NCBI RefSeq assembly: GCF_964355755.1
Contig: NC_092670.1
Coordinates: 8,123,201-8,183,200 of the forward strand
DNA from: Antedon mediterranea
Taxonomy: Eukaryota > Echinodermata > Crinoidea > Comatulida > Antedonidae
DNA length: 60,000 nucleotides
Direction: 5' to 3'
Position 1 is the stretch's first letter, and every line of letters begins with the position of its first letter. Below the pieces are notes generated by a model that did not search any database, was not told where the DNA came from, and saw nothing but the letters and a program-made list of their open reading frames with translations. Of this stretch, positions 59,025 to 60,000 are shown piece after piece. The position numbers and the translations under genes were made by a program.

Positions 59025-60000
59025 ATGAATGAATACGACTTCAACAAAGAAGAATTTAACAGTGTAAATACCAACATGAAAGGCAAATGTGAACACTGTG
59101 GAGATGAATTTGAGTTCAGGGATTTAAAGGAACATTTAGGAATACACGTACATAGTAAAGAGTTTAAATGTGAAAATTCCGAGGATTTTCTGCTAAATGA
59201 CCAAACACCATATTATGTCTTTGAACATTGTAGGCCTAGAATTGAAGAAAGTAAACATTTTGGACTACCCATTGTCGAAAAAACTTCATATGAATTTGAA
59301 CATTGTCGAAATGACGAAAGTGAGAATTCAAGTAACACTGCCGTAGAAGCTTCGTATGAATTAGAACATTGTCGAAATGAAGAAAATGAGAATTTGGGAA
59401 ACACTTCTGAAGAAACATCGTATACTGAATCTGATGAAAATTGTGGAACTGAAGAAAGGGGTAATTTGGGAATTTACACTTTCGAAGAAACTTCGTTTGG
59501 TTGTGAAAATTGTGGGAAACAATTTAATAAAAGTGATGATTTAAAAAAACATTTTAAAATTCACACAAGAGAGACACAACATGAATGTGAACATTGTGGG
59601 AAGACATTTAAACAGAATGCGAATTTGAAAAAGCATTTGAGAATACACACAGGAGGAGCACCATTTGAATGTAAACACTGTGGGAAGAATTTTAAAGAAA
59701 GGGGGAATTTAAACAAGCATTTGCGGATGCATACAGGAGAGAAACCATATGATTGTGAATACTGTGGGAAGAAATTTAGATCTAGTGTAAATTTGACAAA
59801 ACATTTGAGAGTACACACAGGAGAGAAGCCATATGAATGTGAACAGTGTCAAAGGAAATTTAAACACAGTGGGCAATTAAAAATACATTTTAGAACTCAC
59901 ACAGGGGAGACACCGTATGGATGTGAACATTGTGGAAAGAAATTTAAACAGAGAGTGATTTTGAGAGAACATTTGAGAATACACACAGGAGAGAAACCAT
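59025..60000 (+). CDS. C2H2 zinc-finger protein ZNF-A', 3' end outside the window
   Basis: Open from ATG 59025 to the window edge (325 codons). The conserved ACCAACATG at 59076 is the likelier start. Order: atypical first finger (KCEHCGDEFEFRDLKEHLG), an acidic region of decayed modules ([40 protein letters not shown]), then seven fingers ([48 protein letters not shown] and following) with TGEKP/TGETP linkers. Both lesions of ZNF-A are absent: TTA replaces the TGA, and the CEQC knuckle removed there is intact. As far as visible this is a functional paralogue. From the left copy about four more fingers and a short tail are expected downstream. Confidence 0.92.
   Translation, partial: MNEYDFNKEEFNSVNTNMKGKCEHCGDEFEFRDLKEHLGIHVHSKEFKCENSEDFLLNDQTPYYVFEHCRPRIEESKHFGLPIVEKTSYEFEHCRNDESENSSNTAVEASYELEHCRNEENENLGNTSEETSYTESDENCGTEERGNLGIYTFEETSFGCENCGKQFNKSDDLKKHFKIHTRETQHECEHCGKTFKQNANLKKHLRIHTGGAPFECKHCGKNFKERGNLNKHLRMHTGEKPYDCEYCGKKFRSSVNLTKHLRVHTGEKPYECEQCQRKFKHSGQLKIHFRTHTGETPYGCEHCGKKFKQRVILREHLRIHTGEKP

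Larger units (their letters stand above)
55752..60000 (+). repeat. Segmental duplication A', right copy
   Basis: It matches 1-3000 in order and orientation and is cut by the window end. It contains the hAT-like insertion (55792-57081), which the left copy lacks, and no CGGT-rich insertion. Confidence 0.94.

Overview
The window is eukaryotic. It is AT-rich, with splice-site-flanked zinc-finger exons, non-LTR and LTR retrotransposons, many DNA transposons with target-site duplications, satellites and minisatellites. The gene families (C2H2 zinc-finger arrays, a CR1-type LINE with a PHD-finger ORF1, a Ty3/gypsy element with a SCAN-like Gag, sea-urchin-TU-like foldback elements) and the very frequent octamer TAGGCCTA suggest a marine invertebrate deuterostome, most likely an echinoderm. 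That assignment is inference. No operon, CRISPR or bacterial feature is present.

The genes are a cluster of five related C2H2 zinc-finger (ZNF) loci, all on the + strand: ZNF-A (1828-3202, broken), ZNF-C (10295-11470, N-terminal frameshift), ZNF-B (24064-26445, one internal stop), ZNF-B' (51755-54403, intact, 882 aa) and ZNF-A' (59025 to the window edge, open). A and A' are copies of one segment, as are B and B'. B' runs straight into A' at about 55.7 kb, so the ancestral unit was probably B followed by A, and the window starts just inside the left A copy. All five share an N-terminal signature (MKxKCEHCG...DLKEHLG), and A, A' and C share a 5' region ending in a GTAGGT donor that looks like a promoter plus non-coding exon 1. 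ZNF-B' is the most unusual gene: ten tandem 25-residue modules derived from zinc fingers, all lacking half of the zinc ligands, precede about 21 ordinary finger units.

Between the ZNF loci the DNA is nested mobile elements. 12.9-17.4 kb and 40.4-47.4 kb are two inverted copies of one foldback-type transposon whose arms are 20-bp tandem arrays. The first holds a 1,085-bp element with a 10-bp target duplication. The second holds a 3,594-bp Ty3/gypsy element (500-bp LTRs, gtaaa target duplication) whose Gag-protease frame runs in-frame into a deleted integrase. 17.9-23.0 kb is an inverted structure of 97-bp satellite units carrying a TA-flanked element and another nested insertion. 27.6-33.8 kb is a CR1-type LINE (PHD ORF1, endonuclease-RT ORF2) between 147-bp direct repeats, its ORF1 split by a TTAA-flanked element. 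35.1-37.0 kb is a 370-bp tandem repeat, each unit of which carries AGGTCA half-sites laid out like a composite nuclear-receptor element. 38.7-40.3 kb is a further inverted-repeat element, and a 1,290-bp hAT-like element interrupts A'.

Only ZNF-B', ZNF-A' (as far as seen) and the gypsy Gag-protease frame look translatable at full length. The rest is decayed. No tRNA, rRNA or snRNA gene was recognised.
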